Assembly: GCA_046350375.1 (NCBI GenBank) | Contig: JAXMAO010000005.1 | Location: forward strand, 124,001 to 188,000 | DNA from: JAXMAO01 sp046350375 | Lineage (GTDB): Bacteria; Planctomycetota; Phycisphaerae; UBA1845; UTPLA1 | DNA: 64,000 bases | Reading direction: 5' to 3' | Part shown: positions 61,204 to 64,000 of the stretch, piece after piece | How positions within the stretch are numbered: position 1 is the first letter of the stretch | Layout: every line of letters starts with the position of its first letter | Position numbers and translations under genes: made by a program | Notes under the pieces: generated by a model | The model's database searches: none | What the model saw: only the letters and a program-made list of their open reading frames with translations | What the model was told of the DNA's origin: nothing

Positions 61204-61959
61204 ATGAGTTATCCGTTCGGCGGCGTCTGCGATGAATTCCATGTCTCCACGCGGCTCTTCCTGAAGCTCGACCTGACGCTCGAACGCGAGACCGTCCTGC
61301 ACTTCTTCGACAGCATCAAGCGCGAATTTCCGGGCATGCGAAAGCTGCGGCGGCGCGACGACGATGCGCTGATCCTCGAGGAGGACTACTCCGACGAAGG
61401 CGAGCGCCGCTGGCTGCGGCTCGAAGGCGGCGCCATCCGCTTCGGCGTCTCAAGCCCGCGCTCGGCCGAAGAGGTGCGGCGCTTCGGCGACGTCGTGCTC
61501 GAGATGGCCCCGTTTCACCTGACCCTGGGCGAGCTCGACTATGACCACCTCGAAGTGGTCTATGGTTTCGACCTCGAATATCGCGGCAACCACGACCAGC
61601 TCGTCGCCGACACCCTGCTGTCCGACCATCCGCTCGTCAACCTGCTGGCCGACGACAAGTCGCGCCCCGTCATCGACTGCCAGCCGTTCATGGGCGTGTC
61701 CCTGACCGAGGAGTGCGACATCCAGGCCTACGTCGACATCAAGAGCCGCACCACCACGTTCGAGGTGCGGACCGGCCAGTTCGAGTCGCAGTCGCTGAGC
61801 GTCTATCTCACGCTGCGAAAATACTGGGGCTTCAACGACGCCCCGTCGCTGGTCGCCGCCCACCGCGACCTGATCGAGCGCGCCGAAGAAATCGCCACCG
61901 AGCGGCTGGTGCCCATGGTCGTCAGCCCGCTGGCGCAGGCGATCGCCTCTCAGCGATAG
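61204..61959 (+). CDS. Conserved protein of unknown function
   Basis: 251 residues from ATG at 61204, with GGAGG upstream. Soluble, mixed alpha/beta, acidic. Segments include MSYPFGGVCDEFHVSTRLFL, REFPGMRKLRRRDDDALILE, FGDVVLEMAPFHLTLGELDY and DCQPFMGVSLTEECDIQAYV. No signal peptide, membrane helix or known motif. It has its own promoter. I do not recognise the family; similar standalone cytosolic proteins are seen in planctomycetes. Confidence 0.75.
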   Translation: MSYPFGGVCDEFHVSTRLFLKLDLTLERETVLHFFDSIKREFPGMRKLRRRDDDALILEEDYSDEGERRWLRLEGGAIRFGVSSPRSAEEVRRFGDVVLEMAPFHLTLGELDYDHLEVVYGFDLEYRGNHDQLVADTLLSDHPLVNLLADDKSRPVIDCQPFMGVSLTEECDIQAYVDIKSRTTTFEVRTGQFESQSLSVYLTLRKYWGFNDAPSLVAAHRDLIERAEEIATERLVPMVVSPLAQAIASQR

Positions 61960-61983
61960 CGCATCATCGTCGATCAAGCGCGG

Positions 61984-62910
61984 TCAGGTCCGCCGCGCGC
62001 GGCCCGGCCGCCGCGCGCGTGTGCGCCGCCGTCGCGCGGTGCAGGAGCGCAGCGCCGCCGGCAGCGCGTCCATCAAGTCAGTGGCGATGAGCGCCGCTTC
62101 GCCGTACTTCGCAGCGGCCAGGTCGCCCGCCAGTCCGTGCACGAACGTGCCCAGCCGCGCCGCGTCGAACGGCGACAGGCGCTGACCGAGCAGCGCCGCG
62201 ATGATGCCGGTCAGCACGTCGCCGGTTCCGCCGGTCGCCAGGCCGGGGTTGCCGGTGGGGTTTTCGTAGAGGCGCCGGCCGTCGCAGACCAGCGTGTGAT
62301 GGCCCTTGAGCACGACCACGCCGTGTACGGCGCGGGCGAGCTGCGTCGCGGCGGCGCGACGATCACGAACCGGGTCGATGTGAATGCGCAGCGCCGCCAG
62401 CAGGCGGGCCGCCTCGCCGGCGTGCGGCGTGAGCACCAGCGCGGCGCGGCGCGGCGAGCGCAGGGCGGCCGGCGCGGCGCAGGCGTTGTTGAGCCCGTCG
62501 GCGTCCAGCACGACCGGGCAGCGCAGCGTCGTCAGCAGTCGGTCGACCAGCCGCGCGCCGCCTGCCGAGCGCTCCATGCCCGGGCCGATCGCGACCACGT
62601 CGGCCCACTCGGCGGCGCGGCGCCGCAGCGCGCCGTCGGCGGACGGGGCGATCCGCTCGGCCGCGTCGGCCGGCAGTGGCAGGGTGGTGGCGCACGGCGC
62701 CAGCACGGCGACCGCCAGCTGCACCGGCCGCGGGACGGCGATCTGCGCCAGCCCGGCGCCGCTGCGCAGCGCCGCGTGGGCGGCCAGGGCCGGGGCGCCG
62801 ATCATGCCGCGCGAACCGCCGACGATCAGGACTCGGCCGAACAGCCCCTTGTGGGCATCGAGCGGCCGGGCGGCGAGCAGCAGCGGCGGGCGCGGGCGCG
62901 TGCCGGGCAT
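61984..62910 (-). CDS. nnrD: ADP/ATP-dependent NAD(P)H-hydrate dehydratase
   Basis: 308 residues. Repairs the damaged, hydrated forms of NADH and NADPH by dehydration with ATP or ADP. Ribokinase-like fold: IGGSRGMIGAPALAAHAALR-type segment near residue 31, WADVVAIGPGMERSAGGA, VVLDADGLNNACAA, LVLTPHAGEAARLLA, VVVLKGHHTLVCDG and the signature NPGLATGGTGDVLTGIIAAL. The partner epimerase domain (NnrE) is not fused and not seen here. The C-terminal tail is strongly basic (RRRRTRARRPGRARR). It follows larB with one base between, so it is co-transcribed. Confidence 0.92.
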   Translation of the reverse strand: MPGTRPRPPLLLAARPLDAHKGLFGRVLIVGGSRGMIGAPALAAHAALRSGAGLAQIAVPRPVQLAVAVLAPCATTLPLPADAAERIAPSADGALRRRAAEWADVVAIGPGMERSAGGARLVDRLLTTLRCPVVLDADGLNNACAAPAALRSPRRAALVLTPHAGEAARLLAALRIHIDPVRDRRAAATQLARAVHGVVVLKGHHTLVCDGRRLYENPTGNPGLATGGTGDVLTGIIAALLGQRLSPFDAARLGTFVHGLAGDLAAAKYGEAALIATDLMDALPAALRSCTARRRRTRARRPGRARRT

Positions 62911-62911
62911 G

Positions 62912-63697
<786 letters not shown>

Positions 63698-63781
63698 ACG
63701 CTCCTCCGCGACGGCGAACGATTCTATGAGCCGACGACGGGCGCGACAACTCGACCCGTGCGGCGCCGCCCGCGGCCCGGC

Positions 63782-64000
63782 TCAGCCGCGCGGGGCAATC
63801 GTCCGCAGGTAGCGGAAGTCGTAGATGCCGGTCGAGTGGCCGTCGCCCCAGGTGATGTGAATCGCGTAGCGCCCGACCAGCCCGGCATCGACCACCTGCG
63901 CCGCGCGCTCGGCGCCGGGCGGAAGAATCGGCAGGCTGGTGAGCGTCGCCGGCGGGCGCGGTTTCTCTCGCTCGTCGCGGCAGGTGGCGCACGGGCACTG
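63782..64000 (-). CDS. DUF971-family protein, N-terminus beyond the right edge
   Basis: 72 residues of the C-terminal part are visible, reading QCPCATCRDERE, LTSLPILPPGAERAAQVVD, GLVGRYAIHITWGDGHSTGI and YDFRYLRTIAPRG to a stop at 63782. The Cys pairs, the GRYAIHITWGDGHSTGIY block and the final YLR match DUF971 (gamma-butyrobetaine hydroxylase-like N-terminal domain), which often binds zinc and is found near cofactor or iron-sulfur genes. The frame is open to the window edge. It is 84 bases upstream of larB on the same strand. Confidence 0.85.
   Translation of the reverse strand, partial: QCPCATCRDEREKPRPPATLTSLPILPPGAERAAQVVDAGLVGRYAIHITWGDGHSTGIYDFRYLRTIAPRG

Overview
This window is GC-rich, densely coded bacterial DNA that fits a planctomycete (Planctomycetota), possibly a Phycisphaerae-like lineage. 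The evidence is a secreted DUF1800/DUF1501 pair, two proteins ending in PEP-CTERM sorting tails, a small membrane protein with the CGYDLTGL...CPECG zinc ribbon that is frequent in that phylum, an rpoN gene, and outer-membrane lipid functions (lpxK plus an Mla-type transporter) that point to a diderm envelope. The assignment rests on gene content only; there is no rRNA, tRNA, CRISPR array or recognisable insertion sequence in the window.

Layout, left to right. 1-4.5 kb: a polytopic membrane protein cut by the left edge, an AsnB-type amidotransferase, a PEGA lipoprotein and an Rrf2 regulator, all on the minus strand. 4.9-9.4 kb (+): DUF1800, DUF1501, a family 2 glycosyltransferase and a lipoprotein with two CxxCH motifs. 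9.4-24.1 kb (minus): a CDF metal transporter, a cytidylate-kinase-like protein, a methyltransferase overlapping a spermidine-synthase-like membrane protein, signal peptidase I, two small membrane proteins, rpoN, a PDZ protein, an anti-sigma/ECF sigma pair, and two PEP-CTERM proteins, one a trypsin-like protease. 24.3-29.1 kb (+): recA overlapping a C45-type Ntn hydrolase, then an ABC-2 exporter with one permease. 29.1-32.3 kb (minus): two exported proteins of unknown function.

32.4-36.0 kb is anomalous. Three consecutive genes can be followed by their protein signal only by switching frame many times: a small protein, a TMTC-like TPR membrane protein and a condensation-like acyltransferase. 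A fourth gene, a YhaM-family nuclease at 39.4-40.4 kb, has one frameshift. Copies of a short palindrome (GTGGCACGG...CCGTG) lie at 34.5 and 40.4 kb. Decay and local assembly error cannot be told apart from the sequence alone.

36-54 kb is mostly minus strand: queA, a stand-alone Clp N-domain protein, a saccharopine-dehydrogenase-like enzyme, a block of TrkH-like channel, papain-like lipoprotein and membrane glycosyltransferase-like protein, rplU without an adjacent rpmA, a MacA/MacB-type efflux operon ending in a DJ-1/PfpI protein, a short hibernation factor and a DUF1028 protein. 54.3-60.1 kb (+) is an envelope-lipid block: MlaE, MlaF and MlaD homologues, then lpxK overlapping a deoxyhypusine-synthase-like gene, then a GmhB-like HAD protein whose catalytic aspartates are missing and which carries a membrane tail. 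The right end holds a lipoprotein, an unknown conserved protein, nnrD, larB and a DUF971 protein cut by the edge.

The most interesting candidates for something undescribed are the lpxK / DHS-like / pseudo-HAD trio, the TrkH / lipoprotein / membrane-glycosyltransferase trio, and the CDF transporter with an altered metal site. None is proven to be a new system from sequence alone.
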